In this document: positions 24,428 to 33,734 of the stretch, in pieces | Numbering within the stretch: the first letter of the stretch is position 1 | Layout: every line of letters starts with the position of its first letter | DNA from: Brevundimonas sp. | Lineage (GTDB): Bacteria; Pseudomonadota; Alphaproteobacteria; Caulobacterales; Caulobacteraceae | Direction of reading: 5' to 3' | Length of the DNA: 64,000 nt | Assembly (NCBI GenBank): GCA_003248965.1 | Contig: QFQU01000005.1 | Location: forward strand, 124,001-188,000 | Notes under the pieces: generated by a model | What the model was told of the DNA's origin: nothing | The model's input: the letters and a program-made list of their open reading frames with translations, nothing else | Databases searched by the model: none | Program-made: the position numbers and the translations under genes

Positions 24428-24780
24428 GGCGCCAACTCGCAGGCGGGCGCGTGATAGAGGTCCTGGATACAGGTCTCCAGCCGGCTCAGCAGGTCGTCGA
24501 CGGCCTTGCGGTCCCGCTCGTCCTCCGCCCAGCGGCAGGCGCTGCTCGCCGTGGCCCGGTTCATGCCGAACACATGCGCCACCCGCTCCAGCGTCCAGCC
24601 GAAGGCGACGTGCGACAGATACATGGCCAGCCAGCGCGCGCGCGAACTGCGGGGATCCAGCCGTCCCCCGCCCACCATCCGCTCCGGCCGCGTTCCCGTC
24701 CGGGCCGCCACCAGATGCACGGCCAGGCCCGCCTTGACCCGATCCTCCTCGCTGACCGGAACCCGATACTCCTCCAACAT
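24424..24780 (-). CDS. Small DnaA domain IV-like DNA-binding protein
   Basis: A 118-aa protein whose core, RWLAMYLSHVAFGWTLERVA followed by HVFGMNRATASSACRWAEDE, matches the C-terminal helix-turn-helix of DnaA (R-x-MYL-x6-S-x2-IG-x2-F-x2-R-x-T). It lacks the AAA+ ATPase, so it is a stand-alone DnaA-box-type binding module. Coupled to the DUF6456 gene and divergent from ctrA across about 350 bp. It may bind origin-like or promoter sites (inference). Confidence 0.7.
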   Translation of the reverse strand: MLEEYRVPVSEEDRVKAGLAVHLVAARTGTRPERMVGGGRLDPRSSRARWLAMYLSHVAFGWTLERVAHVFGMNRATASSACRWAEDERDRKAVDDLLSRLETCIQDLYHAPACELAP

Positions 24781-24968
24781 GACGCCCTCTCGTTTCGATC
24801 ATCCGACGGCGCTCATTCTGAAGCCGTCCGAACCTGCAATAGGAATAACATCCTATTCAACGTCAGAAGCGGTCGTGGCGCCTTGGAATACCTCAGGTTG
24901 CGTCGGCGCGATTGGGCGGCTCGCAGGGCGCGAGCCTGCGCGGGCGGACGTCATGGTTAATAAATTTC

Positions 24969-25025
24969 GAATCGTTGACTCGCGACTCTCGACGCCGATT
25001 CGCAAATCAGCCTAGGATTCGACTC
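24969..25025. promoter_or_regulatory. Cluster of six GANTC (CcrM) sites upstream of ctrA
   Basis: GAATC 24969, GACTC 24977, GACTC 24984, GATTC 24997, GATTC 25016 and GACTC 25021 (first bases) fall in 57 bp of the 356-bp ctrA upstream gap. In Caulobacter the ctrA P1 promoter is controlled by the methylation state of a GANTC site. TTAA half-sites at 25038, 25048 and 25064 could be CtrA or related binding elements, though their spacing is not the canonical TTAA-N7-TTAA. No other gene is seen in this gap. Confidence 0.7.
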
Positions 25026-25136
25026 AATCGAATGGCGTTAACCCTTCTTAAGGTTTTCACCTCTTAACCTGCGAACAAGGTTACTCGGCCGTGTGCCTGG
25101 GTGCTTAACGCAAAGCTATGGCCTGGAGGGGCACGA

Positions 25137-25838
25137 ATGCGCGTCCTGTTGATTGAAGACGATCACGCAACTGCCCAAAGCATCGAGCTGATGCTGAAGT
25201 CGGAAGGCTTCAACGTCTACACGACCGACCTGGGCGAAGAAGGCATCGATCTGGGCAAGATCTATGACTACGACCTTATTCTGCTGGACCTGAACCTGCC
25301 GGACATGAGCGGCCTGGAAGTGCTGCGTCAGCTGCGCGTGGGCAAGATCAACACCCCGGTCATGATCCTGTCGGGCAGCCACGAGATCGAGACCAAGGTC
25401 AAGACCTTCGGCGGCGGCGCCGACGACTATCTGACCAAGCCCTTCCACAAGGACGAGCTGATCGCCCGCACCCATGCGGTGGTCCGTCGCTCCAAGGGTC
25501 ACGCACAGGCCATCATCCACACCGGCGACATCGCGGTGAACTTGGACGCCAAGACGGTGGAGGTGCACGGCCACCGCGTCCACCTGACCGGCAAGGAATA
25601 CCAGATGCTGGAGCTGCTCTCGCTCCGCAAGGGCACGACCCTGACCAAGGAAATGTTCCTGAACCACCTTTACGGCGGCATGGACGAGCCCGAGCTGAAG
25701 ATCATCGACGTCTTCATCTGCAAGCTGCGCAAGAAGCTGGCCACCGCCGCCGACGGCAAACACTATATCGAAACCGTCTGGGGCCGCGGCTACGTCCTGC
25801 GCGACCCGGCCGAGGCGGGGCAGAGCGTCGCCGCCTGA
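25137..25838 (+). CDS. ctrA: Cell-cycle master response regulator CtrA
   Basis: A 233-aa OmpR-type regulator. The receiver has D8/D9 and phospho-acceptor D51 (LILLDLNLPDM), with K in YLTKPFHKDEL. The winged-helix output ends ETVWGRGYVLRDP. In Caulobacterales phospho-CtrA blocks origin firing and controls flagellar, division and ccrM genes. The C-terminal SVAA resembles the two-alanine end recognised by ClpXP. The start is fixed by GGAGGGG before the ATG. Upstream are six GANTC sites; downstream is a strong terminator. cpdR and a DivJ-like kinase, both in the same circuit, are also in this window. Confidence 0.97.
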   Translation: MRVLLIEDDHATAQSIELMLKSEGFNVYTTDLGEEGIDLGKIYDYDLILLDLNLPDMSGLEVLRQLRVGKINTPVMILSGSHEIETKVKTFGGGADDYLTKPFHKDELIARTHAVVRRSKGHAQAIIHTGDIAVNLDAKTVEVHGHRVHLTGKEYQMLELLSLRKGTTLTKEMFLNHLYGGMDEPELKIIDVFICKLRKKLATAADGKHYIETVWGRGYVLRDPAEAGQSVAA

Positions 25839-25864
25839 TCGGTCTTCGATCCAAGGATCACGAA

Positions 25865-25893
25865 ACGCCCGCCGGAAACGGCGGGCGTCTTTT
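25865..25893. terminator. Terminator between convergent ctrA and xylanase genes
   Basis: Perfect 9-bp stem ACGCCCGCC/GGCGGGCGT with a GGAAAC loop, followed by CTTTT. It ends ctrA; the xylanase stop touches its distal edge. Confidence 0.85.
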
Positions 25894-27010
25894 ATTGGCC
25901 TTCGAACCCCGCCGCCAGGGCCGCCGCCATCGGATTGGGGCGGCCGAAGCTGTCGAAGGGCAGGGGCTTGTCCTTGCCGTCGTCCTTGTCGCCCTGGCGA
26001 TACCAACTGTCGGTGTCGCGCAGGCCCCAGACGGTGAAGGCGAACTGCTGGGCCCTGGGCAGGGCGGCGAAGGCCTGGGCCAGTTCCGTGACGCGCGCGG
26101 ACTGGGCGGTCAGGCGCTGGGTCTGGCTGCGGAAATCCAGCCGATCCTCGGTGCGCAGGGTGCAGTCCAGTTCGGACACATGGATCGGCAGGCCGAACTG
26201 GGCGGCCTCGCGCATGAAGGCGGCGATGACGCCGGGCTGGATGTCGATCCACAGGTGGGATTGCAGCCCCAGCCCCTGTAGCGGACAGCCGGCCTTCAGC
26301 AGGCGTTCGACCAGTTTCAGGAACTGGGCGCCCTTGGCCGGCACGCTTTCCTGATTGTATTCGTTCAGGAACAGGACGGCCTCGGGATCGGCGGCGCGCG
26401 CCTGTTCGAAGGCGCGCAGGATGTAGCCGTCGTGGCCGTAGCGGGCGCTCCAGTGGCAGTCGCGCATCCCCGACCCGTCGTCCAGGATCGGTTCGTTGAC
26501 CACGTCCCAGCTGCGCACCTTGCCGCGATAACGGCCGGCGACCGTGGCGATATAGCCGTCGAAGGCGCGGTCGAAGGCGGCGCCCGACAGGCCGGCGAAG
26601 GCCTCCTGGCCCTGCGCATACCAGATCAGGGTGTGGCCATGCATCGCCATGCCCTCGGCCCGGGCGAAGGCGGCGATACGGTCCGAGCGGTCGAAGTTGG
26701 GCCGGTCCAGGCCGTCGGCCAGGATGTATTCCATCTTCATCTCCCACTCGGGCGTCAGTTGGGAGACGTTGGCGCGGGCCAGGGCGACCCAGTCGGGATC
26801 GTCGATCTGGAGCGCCTTGATCGCCGTGCCGAAGGGGGCGGGCGAGACGGATTTCAGCGGTGGCGCATCCGGCGGCGTCGGCTCGGCCGAGGCGAAGCGG
26901 TCGCAGGCGGCGAGGGCGAGAGGCGCGGCGAGGAGGGCGCGGCGGGTCGGCGTCAAAGGTTTCCCTGCCTCGCAGGGGGAGGGAGGCGTCTGTCGGTCGT
27001 CAGACTGCAC
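25892..27010 (-). CDS. Endo-1,4-beta-xylanase, GH10 family lipoprotein
   Basis: A 372-aa GH10 enzyme cleaving xylan backbones. Acid/base E173 lies in RSWDVVNEPIL and nucleophile E280 in PIHVSELDCTL, with HGHTLIW and the aromatic-lined FTVWGLRDTDSW, all family hallmarks. The N-terminus has a twin-arginine-like TRRALLAAPLALAAC with lipobox Cys C36, so it is probably an exported lipoprotein. The first 20 residues derive from a C/G-rich palindromic element (26959-26986); a later start is possible. It overlaps the fliJ stop by 11 bp although unrelated to flagella. Confidence 0.9.
   Translation of the reverse strand: MQSDDRQTPPSPCEAGKPLTPTRRALLAAPLALAACDRFASAEPTPPDAPPLKSVSPAPFGTAIKALQIDDPDWVALARANVSQLTPEWEMKMEYILADGLDRPNFDRSDRIAAFARAEGMAMHGHTLIWYAQGQEAFAGLSGAAFDRAFDGYIATVAGRYRGKVRSWDVVNEPILDDGSGMRDCHWSARYGHDGYILRAFEQARAADPEAVLFLNEYNQESVPAKGAQFLKLVERLLKAGCPLQGLGLQSHLWIDIQPGVIAAFMREAAQFGLPIHVSELDCTLRTEDRLDFRSQTQRLTAQSARVTELAQAFAALPRAQQFAFTVWGLRDTDSWYRQGDKDDGKDKPLPFDSFGRPNPMAAALAAGFEGQ
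26959..26986 (-). repeat. Palindromic element remnant within the xylanase 5' end
   Basis: On the minus strand a CTCCCTCCCCC block is followed after a short loop by a GGCAGGG-type arm, similar to the ends of the elements in the GTA cluster. It encodes part of the first 20 residues (TPPSPCEAGKP). Confidence 0.4.
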
Positions 27011-27410
27011 GTTTCCGCAGGCCCAGTTCGTCGAAGGCGGCGGTTTCGCGCTTGGCGAGGGCGATCAACTGGTTCAGGCGGGTGGTTTCGGCGACGTGTT
27101 CGAACTTCTTCAGCTCTTCGAAGGCGCCGGTCAGTGCGTCGCGGGCGCCGGCCTCCTCGGCGTCCAGCACCGACAGGTCGCCCTCGGCCTGGGCCTTCCT
27201 GGCCTTCCAGCCGTTCAGATAGGCGCCCAGCATCATGCCAGCCTCGGCGTCCAGACGGGCGCGGTCGCGCTCGGCCTCGGCCTCGGCGTCCAGAACGGCG
27301 ATGCGGACCTGGGCGCCGGCGCGGCGTTCGGCGATCTCGGCCAGACGCTTCTGCAGCGTCTCGACCTCGTAGTTGGAGATGCGGATCAGGGATTGGGCCC
27401 AAGCGGTCAT
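27000..27410 (-). CDS. fliJ: Flagellar export chaperone FliJ
   Basis: A 136-aa, almost wholly alpha-helical coiled-coil protein. In the flagellar type III export gate FliJ is the stalk that turns in the FliI6 ring and engages FlhA. It is identified by size, the heptad pattern (VETLQKRLAEIAERRAGAQV, LDAEAEAERDRARLDAEAGM) and its place 8 bp after fliI. Sequence conservation in this family is low, so context carries much of the weight. Confidence 0.88.
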   Translation of the reverse strand: MTAWAQSLIRISNYEVETLQKRLAEIAERRAGAQVRIAVLDAEAEAERDRARLDAEAGMMLGAYLNGWKARKAQAEGDLSVLDAEEAGARDALTGAFEELKKFEHVAETTRLNQLIALAKRETAAFDELGLRKRAV

Positions 27411-27418
27411 CTAAATCA

Positions 27419-28801
27419 TCACTCCCTGATCATGCCTTGGTTCAGGATTGCTTCCAGCCGGGTAAAGGAATCGGAAAGACGGGTCGCATCGTCCTTGTCC
27501 TGACCCAGAAAATCCTCCAGCGCCGGGTTCAGTGCGATGGCCCGGTCCACGATGGGGTCGGCGCCGGTGCGATAGGCGCCGATCTTGATCAGCTCTTCCA
27601 TATTGGCGTAGGCGCTCAGGCACTGGCGGGCGCGCTTGTTCAGCTCCCGCTCGGGCGGGGTCTGGCAGCCGGGCAGGGTGCGGCTGACCGACTTCAGCAC
27701 GTCGATGGCGGGGAAGCGTCCGCGCTCGGCGATCTTGCGGTCCATGACGATGTGCCCGTCCAGAATACCGCGCACGGCGTCCGCGATGGGCTCGTCATGG
27801 TCGCCGCCGTCCACCAGCACGGTGAACAGGGCGGTGATGGGCGCCGCCGTCGTGCCGTCGGGGCGGATCGGGCCGGGACCAGCGCGCTCCAAGAGCTTGG
27901 GCAGTTCGGTGAAGACGGTGGGGGTGTAGCCCTTGGTGGTCGGGGGTTCGCCGGCGGCCAGACCGATTTCGCGCTGAGCCATCGCAAACCGGGTGACGCT
28001 GTCCATCAGGCACAGCACCTCCAGATCCTGGTCGCGCAGATATTCGGCGATGGCCATGGTCATATAGGCCGACTGACGGCGTTTCAGGGCCGGCTCGTCA
28101 CTGGTGGCGACCACGACGACCGCGCGTTTCAGCCCCTCTTCGCCCAGGGTCTCTTCCACGAACTCGCGCACCTCGCGGCCCCGTTCGCCGATCAGGCCGA
28201 CGACCACGGCGTCGCAGGTCGCCTCCTTGGCCAGCATGGACAGCAGCACCGACTTGCCCACGCCCGAACCGGCGAAGATGCCCAGGCGCTGGCCCCGGCA
28301 GGTGGTGGTGAAGACGTCCATGGCCCGCACGCCCAGATCCAGCCGCTCGCCGACCCGGCCGCGCGAATGGGCGGGCGGGGGCGGGGCGCGCAAGGGATAG
28401 GGGGCGGGGCCTTGCGGTAGCGGCCCCTTGCCGTCGATGGGCTGGCCGAAGGCGTCGATGATCCGGCCCAGCCAGGCGGTGGTCGGGCGCACGCTGGCGG
28501 CCTGGTCGATGATGCGGATGTCGGCGCCGGGGGCCACGCCTTCGACCGGGCCGAAGGGCATCAGCAGGGCCTTGGAGTCGCGAAAGCCGACGACCTCGGC
28601 CGGCAGGGGGTCGTGGCCGCGCCGCCCGATCTCGGCCCGGGCGCCGACCGCCAGACGCGACAGGCCGCCGCGCGATTCGATCAGCAGGCCCGACACGCCC
28701 GCCACCTTGCCGGTGACGACCAGCGGGTCGATCGCTTCGACGGCGGCGACGAGATTGCGCAAGCGGACGACCCCAGGAACAGGCCTCAATCCATCGCCCA
28801 T
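27419..28801 (-). CDS. fliI: Flagellum-specific ATPase FliI
   Basis: A 460-aa rotary-type ATPase of the flagellar export apparatus. Walker A is FAGSGVGKSVLLSML and Walker B EVLCLMDSVTRFA. The catalytic-region sequence VVGLIGERGREVREF and the typical GYTPTVFTELPKLLERAG are present. Domain order is N-terminal beta-barrel, RecA-like core, C-terminal helical. The ATG at 28799-28801 is the only good start. It is first gene of a fliI-fliJ unit; no other flagellar genes are in the window. Confidence 0.95.
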   Translation of the reverse strand: MGDGLRPVPGVVRLRNLVAAVEAIDPLVVTGKVAGVSGLLIESRGGLSRLAVGARAEIGRRGHDPLPAEVVGFRDSKALLMPFGPVEGVAPGADIRIIDQAASVRPTTAWLGRIIDAFGQPIDGKGPLPQGPAPYPLRAPPPPAHSRGRVGERLDLGVRAMDVFTTTCRGQRLGIFAGSGVGKSVLLSMLAKEATCDAVVVGLIGERGREVREFVEETLGEEGLKRAVVVVATSDEPALKRRQSAYMTMAIAEYLRDQDLEVLCLMDSVTRFAMAQREIGLAAGEPPTTKGYTPTVFTELPKLLERAGPGPIRPDGTTAAPITALFTVLVDGGDHDEPIADAVRGILDGHIVMDRKIAERGRFPAIDVLKSVSRTLPGCQTPPERELNKRARQCLSAYANMEELIKIGAYRTGADPIVDRAIALNPALEDFLGQDKDDATRLSDSFTRLEAILNQGMIRE

Positions 28802-28869
28802 CGTGGTTAACGAGCGATGAAGCCGGCCCTGGGCCAGAGCGTATCGAGTGCAACCTAAGGGCGTTTCCT

Positions 28870-28885
28870 TACGCAGTTATGCGTA
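28870..28885. promoter_or_regulatory. Perfect inverted repeat in the fliI/chemoreceptor divergent gap
   Basis: TACGCA-GTTA-TGCGTA in the 168-bp region between fliI and the chemoreceptor gene. A candidate operator; binding protein unknown. Confidence 0.35.
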
Positions 28886-28969
28886 GTGTTCGCAACCTTT
28901 AGGTGAAAGAATCTGGAAAGGAATTCGGGCGAATGGTTCGGATAACAATGGCTCTCGACGGGGTTCGAG

Positions 28970-30457
28970 ATGTTCAACAGGCGTCGCGTTTCAGATCAGG
29001 CCGGTCAGCGGCTGATCGACCTGGAAGCCAAGATGGCAGCCATCGGCCGATCCCAGGCGTTGATCGAGTTCAATCTCGACGGCTCGATCATCGAGGCCAA
29101 CGAGAACTTCCTGAAAACCATGGGTTATGAGCTGTCCGAGATCGTCGGCGCCCATCACCGTCAGTTCATGGATCCGCAGGAAGCGGCCTCTCCGGAATAC
29201 GTCGCCTTGTGGCGCGACCTGAACGCCGGCCGCTTCCTGGCCCAAAAGTTCCGTCGCCTGGCCAAGGGCGGACGCGAGGTCTGGCTGCAGGCCTCCTACA
29301 ATCCGGTGCTGGGGCCTGACGGGCGGCCGGTCAAGGTCATCAAGCTGGCCGTCGACATCACCGAGGCGGAACAGGCGGCCGCGCGCGCCGAGGCCGAGCG
29401 GGTCGCGACCGAACAGGCGCAGCATGCCCTGGTCGAGGCGCTGGGCGCGGCTCTGGCGAAACTGTCGGCCGGCGATCTGACGGCGCGGGTGACGGCCGAG
29501 ATGCGCGGCGCCCATGTGCGGGTGAAGGACGACTACAACGGCGCGGTCGAGAGCCTGCGCCAGACCCTGGACCAGGTGCTTCAGGCTGTCGCCACGCTGA
29601 GGGGCGGGGCGGACGAGATTTCCGGCGCCGCCGACGACCTGTCGCGTCGCACCGAACAGCAGGCGGCCTCGCTGGAGGAAACCGCCGCCGCCCTGGACCA
29701 GATCACCGCCACCGTGGCCCGCAGCGCCGAGGGCGCGCGCCAGGCCTCGGCGGCGGCGGCCGGCGCACGGGCCGAGGCCGACCGGTCCGGCGAGGTGGTG
29801 CGCCAGACCGTCGCCGCCATGGACGGCATCCGCAAGAGCTCGGGCCAGATCGGCGAGATCATCGGCGTGATCGACGAGATCGCCTTCCAGACCAATCTGC
29901 TGGCGCTGAACGCCGGGGTCGAGGCCGCGCGAGCGGGCGAGGCGGGACGCGGCTTCGCCGTCGTCGCTTCCGAGGTGCGGGCCCTGGCCCAGCGCTCGGC
30001 CGAGGCGGCCAAAGAGATCAAGACCCTGATCGGCGCCTCGACGGCGGACGTGTCGCAGGGCGTCAAACTGGTGGACGAGGCCGGCGCCGCCCTGGGCGCC
30101 ATCGCCCAGAAGGTCGCCGAGATGGACGCCCTGGTCGGCGAGATCGCCGCCTCGGCCCAGGAGCAGGCCACAGGGCTGAGCCAGGTGAACGGCGCCGTCA
30201 ACCAGATGGACCAGGTCACACAGCAGAACGCGGCCATGGTCGAGCAGACGACCGCCGCCGCCCTGAACCTGAAGGCCGAGGCCGACCAACTGGCGACCCT
30301 GGTGGAACGGTTCGAGACGGGCGGAGACCGCATTCCGGTCGCGACGGCGCGCGCGGGCGCGCCGCCCATTCCCCTGGCTCGGGAACGATCGCGCATCCGC
30401 GCCTTTGCAGGCGGCGGCGTGACCGCGGCCGCGACGGACGACTGGCAGGAGTTCTGA
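28970..30457 (+). CDS. Soluble PAS-containing methyl-accepting chemotaxis protein
   Basis: A 495-aa receptor with no membrane segment, so cytoplasmic. The PAS domain (about 20-125) includes FNLDGSIIEANENFLKTMGY and the PAC-type end VKLAVDITEAEQ; then a HAMP-like stretch (LSAGDLTARVTAEM) and the signalling coiled coil (about 200-450) whose tip is EIAFQTNLLALNAGVEAARA-GEAGRGFAVVASEVRALAQR. It would control CheA through CheW. The C-terminal DDWQEF ends in a W-x-x-F pentapeptide like the CheR/CheB tether of some receptors. Divergent from fliI. Confidence 0.92.
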   Translation: MFNRRRVSDQAGQRLIDLEAKMAAIGRSQALIEFNLDGSIIEANENFLKTMGYELSEIVGAHHRQFMDPQEAASPEYVALWRDLNAGRFLAQKFRRLAKGGREVWLQASYNPVLGPDGRPVKVIKLAVDITEAEQAAARAEAERVATEQAQHALVEALGAALAKLSAGDLTARVTAEMRGAHVRVKDDYNGAVESLRQTLDQVLQAVATLRGGADEISGAADDLSRRTEQQAASLEETAAALDQITATVARSAEGARQASAAAAGARAEADRSGEVVRQTVAAMDGIRKSSGQIGEIIGVIDEIAFQTNLLALNAGVEAARAGEAGRGFAVVASEVRALAQRSAEAAKEIKTLIGASTADVSQGVKLVDEAGAALGAIAQKVAEMDALVGEIAASAQEQATGLSQVNGAVNQMDQVTQQNAAMVEQTTAAALNLKAEADQLATLVERFETGGDRIPVATARAGAPPIPLARERSRIRAFAGGGVTAAATDDWQEF

Positions 30458-30482
30458 CGCTAAGAACCCGTCCCCCGCGCGG

Positions 30483-31385
30483 TCAGGGCGTTTCTGTCGG
30501 GATGCGTTCGGGCCGGGTCGTGGCGATGGCCCCGACCGAGGCGACGACGATGAAGGCGATGGCCAGCCACTGCTGGGCGGTGAGGTGCTCGTGCAGTATG
30601 GCCAGGGCCGCCAGGGCGCCGACCGCCGGCTCGGCGCTCAGCACCACGCCGAAGGTGCGCTTGGGGATGGAGCGCATGGCGAACATCTCGAACGTATAGG
30701 GCAGGGCGCTGGAGAACAGGGCCACCGCCGCCCCGGCCAGCAGCAGGGCGGGGTTCAACAGGGCCGCGCCTGCATGGACCAGGCCGAAGGGCACGACCAC
30801 CAGGGCCGCCACGCTCATGCCCGTCGCCACCGTCTGGCCGGGATGCAGGTGGGACAGCCGCTTGCCGAACACGATGTACAGCGCCCAGAACACGCCCGCC
30901 AAAGCCGCCAGGGCCATGCCGCCGGGGTCCAGCGCCCCCGCGCCGCCGCCCAGCGGCAACAGCAGGGCCAGCCCCGCCACCGCAAAGCCGATGCAGGCGA
31001 AATGGACGGGCTTTCTGGAATGGATCAGGGCCAGAGACAGAGGGCCCATGAATTCGATGGCGATGGCCAGTCCCAGGGGAATGGTGCGCAGGGACATGTA
31101 GAAGCTGAGGTTCATCGCCCCCATGACGGCGCCGTACAGGGCGACGCCGATCAGGTCCTGTCGGTTCAGCCGCGCGCGCCAGGGCCGGAACACCAGGACC
31201 AGCAACAGGGCCGACAGGCCGACGCGATAGGCCGACACGCCTTGCGCCCCCACCATGGGAAACAGCGTCTTGGCGAAGGAGGTGCCGCACGCCAGCGTCG
31301 CCATGCCGGCGAACAGGGCGGCGTATGGGATCAGCCGCCCCATCAAGGGCGAGGTCAGGCGGGACTTCAGGGCCATGGTTGTCAT
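30483..31385 (-). CDS. EamA/RhtA-type amino acid or metabolite exporter
   Basis: A 300-aa inner-membrane protein with about ten hydrophobic segments in two EamA repeats. The stretch IPLGLAIAIEFMGPLSLALI and the second-half PYTFEMFAMRSIPKRTFGVV-LSAEPAVGALAAL match the RhtA (threonine/homoserine exporter) group rather than general DMT carriers. The start ATG at 31383-31385 is chosen because the upstream extension is non-hydrophobic and overlaps the divergent regulator. The Lrp-type neighbour probably controls it. Confidence 0.82.
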   Translation of the reverse strand: MTTMALKSRLTSPLMGRLIPYAALFAGMATLACGTSFAKTLFPMVGAQGVSAYRVGLSALLLVLVFRPWRARLNRQDLIGVALYGAVMGAMNLSFYMSLRTIPLGLAIAIEFMGPLSLALIHSRKPVHFACIGFAVAGLALLLPLGGGAGALDPGGMALAALAGVFWALYIVFGKRLSHLHPGQTVATGMSVAALVVVPFGLVHAGAALLNPALLLAGAAVALFSSALPYTFEMFAMRSIPKRTFGVVLSAEPAVGALAALAILHEHLTAQQWLAIAFIVVASVGAIATTRPERIPTETP

Positions 31386-31469
31386 GGGGCTTGAATAGCC
31401 GGTTCCGGCTTGCGCTTCTCGCCGATTTCCGGCCTGATTGCGCCTGAAATCGTCATGAAAGGCAATCCA

Positions 31470-31952
31470 ATGACGGAATTCGTCGCCATCGACGATTTCG
31501 ACCGCAAGCTGCTGGCGCGCGTCCGGCGCAACAATCTGGAGCCCGCCCGTGTGACGGCCGAGGCGGTGGGCCTGTCGGAATCGGCGGTGCTGCGCCGCCT
31601 GCGCCGCCTGCGGGCCGAAGGGGTGATCGTGCGCGACGTGGCCGTGATCGACCCTGCCCGCGTCGAGCCGCGCATCGTCCTGCACGTCCTGGTCGAGATG
31701 AACACCCAGGACCGCAAGGTGATGGAGGCCTTCCAGCGGGCCATGAAGGCCAGTCCCGAGGTGCAGGGCTGCTGGGACGTGACAGGAGAGACCGACTATC
31801 TGGTCATGGTCGCCGTGCGGTCGATGCAGGACTACGAGGCCTTCGGCATCCGCGAAATGGTCCCCGACAAGGGGGTGCGCGGCTTCAAGAGCATGATCGT
31901 GATCCGCGAGGTGGTCGGTTTCGACCCGGCGCGCGCCGTACTGGGGCGTTAG
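31470..31952 (+). CDS. Lrp/AsnC family transcriptional regulator
   Basis: A 160-aa regulator: an N-terminal HTH (DDFDRKLLARVRRNN, SESAVLRRLRRLRAEGVIV) and a C-terminal RAM ligand-binding/oligomer domain (VEMNTQDRKVMEAFQRAM, GCWDVTGETDYLVMVAV). Such proteins sense amino acids. The ATG at 31470 follows AAAGGCAATCCA; the upstream open stretch is not conserved-looking. Divergent from the exporter across about 85 bp, where its operator should lie. Confidence 0.9.
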   Translation: MTEFVAIDDFDRKLLARVRRNNLEPARVTAEAVGLSESAVLRRLRRLRAEGVIVRDVAVIDPARVEPRIVLHVLVEMNTQDRKVMEAFQRAMKASPEVQGCWDVTGETDYLVMVAVRSMQDYEAFGIREMVPDKGVRGFKSMIVIREVVGFDPARAVLGR

Positions 31953-32090
31953 GGTTCGGACGGAGGGGCGGCGAACGCGTCATCAGCCCTTCTATCGGCG
32001 CCCTTAGAAATCCTCGCCGACGGCCTCTTGCGGATCGCGGTCCGGCCTTATCTGTTATGCAGGCCGAACAGACGCACCGGAGACCTCCCC

Positions 32091-33071
<981 letters not shown>

Positions 33072-33176
33072 GCGGAGCCTTTCTCCGGCTCGGGTGTTTC
33101 GCCTTCGACGCGCGTGGGGCTCCGCCTGTCCATGGCGGCGACCGCGCGCGGCGGATCAACAACGCCGGAGCGTTCC

Positions 33177-33734
33177 ATGTCCACTGCCGCCCTTCGTCTG
33201 ACCGTCCTCGCCGGGGTTTCGGCCCTGGCGCTGGCCGCCTGTTCGAACAACGACGCAAAGTCCGACGCCGCCATGACGCCGGAACAGCAGGCCGCCGCCG
33301 CGGCCGGCGCCCCGGTCACGGCCCAGCCGCGCCAGACGCGCAGCATCCCCGTCGATGTCCAGGGCGTGACCGAGGTGGGCGCGACCGTGCGGGTCAAGAA
33401 CGTGGACTTGGCCGAGGACGCTACCGTGGTGGACGTCAGCATCTCCTTCGGCGGCGACAAGACCAACAACGTCGAGATGGCCTCGACCGAGACCTATATC
33501 GAACTGCCCAACGGCCAGAAGCTGCGGTTGAAGCCGCCCGAGGGCAATCCGAACATGAACATCGTTCGCGGCGACACGATGAACGGCCGTCTGGTCTTCA
33601 TGGGCGCCGTGCCGCGCGACGTGCAGAAGATCTCGCTGGTGTTCAACGAAGGCTCCACCTCCGACAGCATCATCGGCCCCTTCCTGCGGATCGACGTCCC
33701 CCTGACCGCCCAGGCGGCGGGAGGCGCGGGATGA
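33177..33734 (+). CDS. Lipoprotein of unknown function preceding an OmpA-like protein
   Basis: A 185-aa predicted lipoprotein. The signal peptide ends in a lipobox (ALALAACSNN), so lipidation at Cys21. The mature part starts Ala/Gln/Pro-rich and is then beta-rich (GATVRVKNVDLAEDATVVDV, DTMNGRLVFMGAVPRDVQKI), suggesting an immunoglobulin-like fold. It is translationally coupled to the OmpA-family gene (ATGA, 33731-33734), so the pair probably act together at the outer membrane or peptidoglycan. No named family recognised. Confidence 0.75.
   Translation: MSTAALRLTVLAGVSALALAACSNNDAKSDAAMTPEQQAAAAAGAPVTAQPRQTRSIPVDVQGVTEVGATVRVKNVDLAEDATVVDVSISFGGDKTNNVEMASTETYIELPNGQKLRLKPPEGNPNMNIVRGDTMNGRLVFMGAVPRDVQKISLVFNEGSTSDSIIGPFLRIDVPLTAQAAGGAG

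Noticed and set aside
25116..26747. 543-codon minus-strand frame over ctrA and the xylanase
   Set aside because: Antisense of ctrA and off-frame in the xylanase; no protein-like features.
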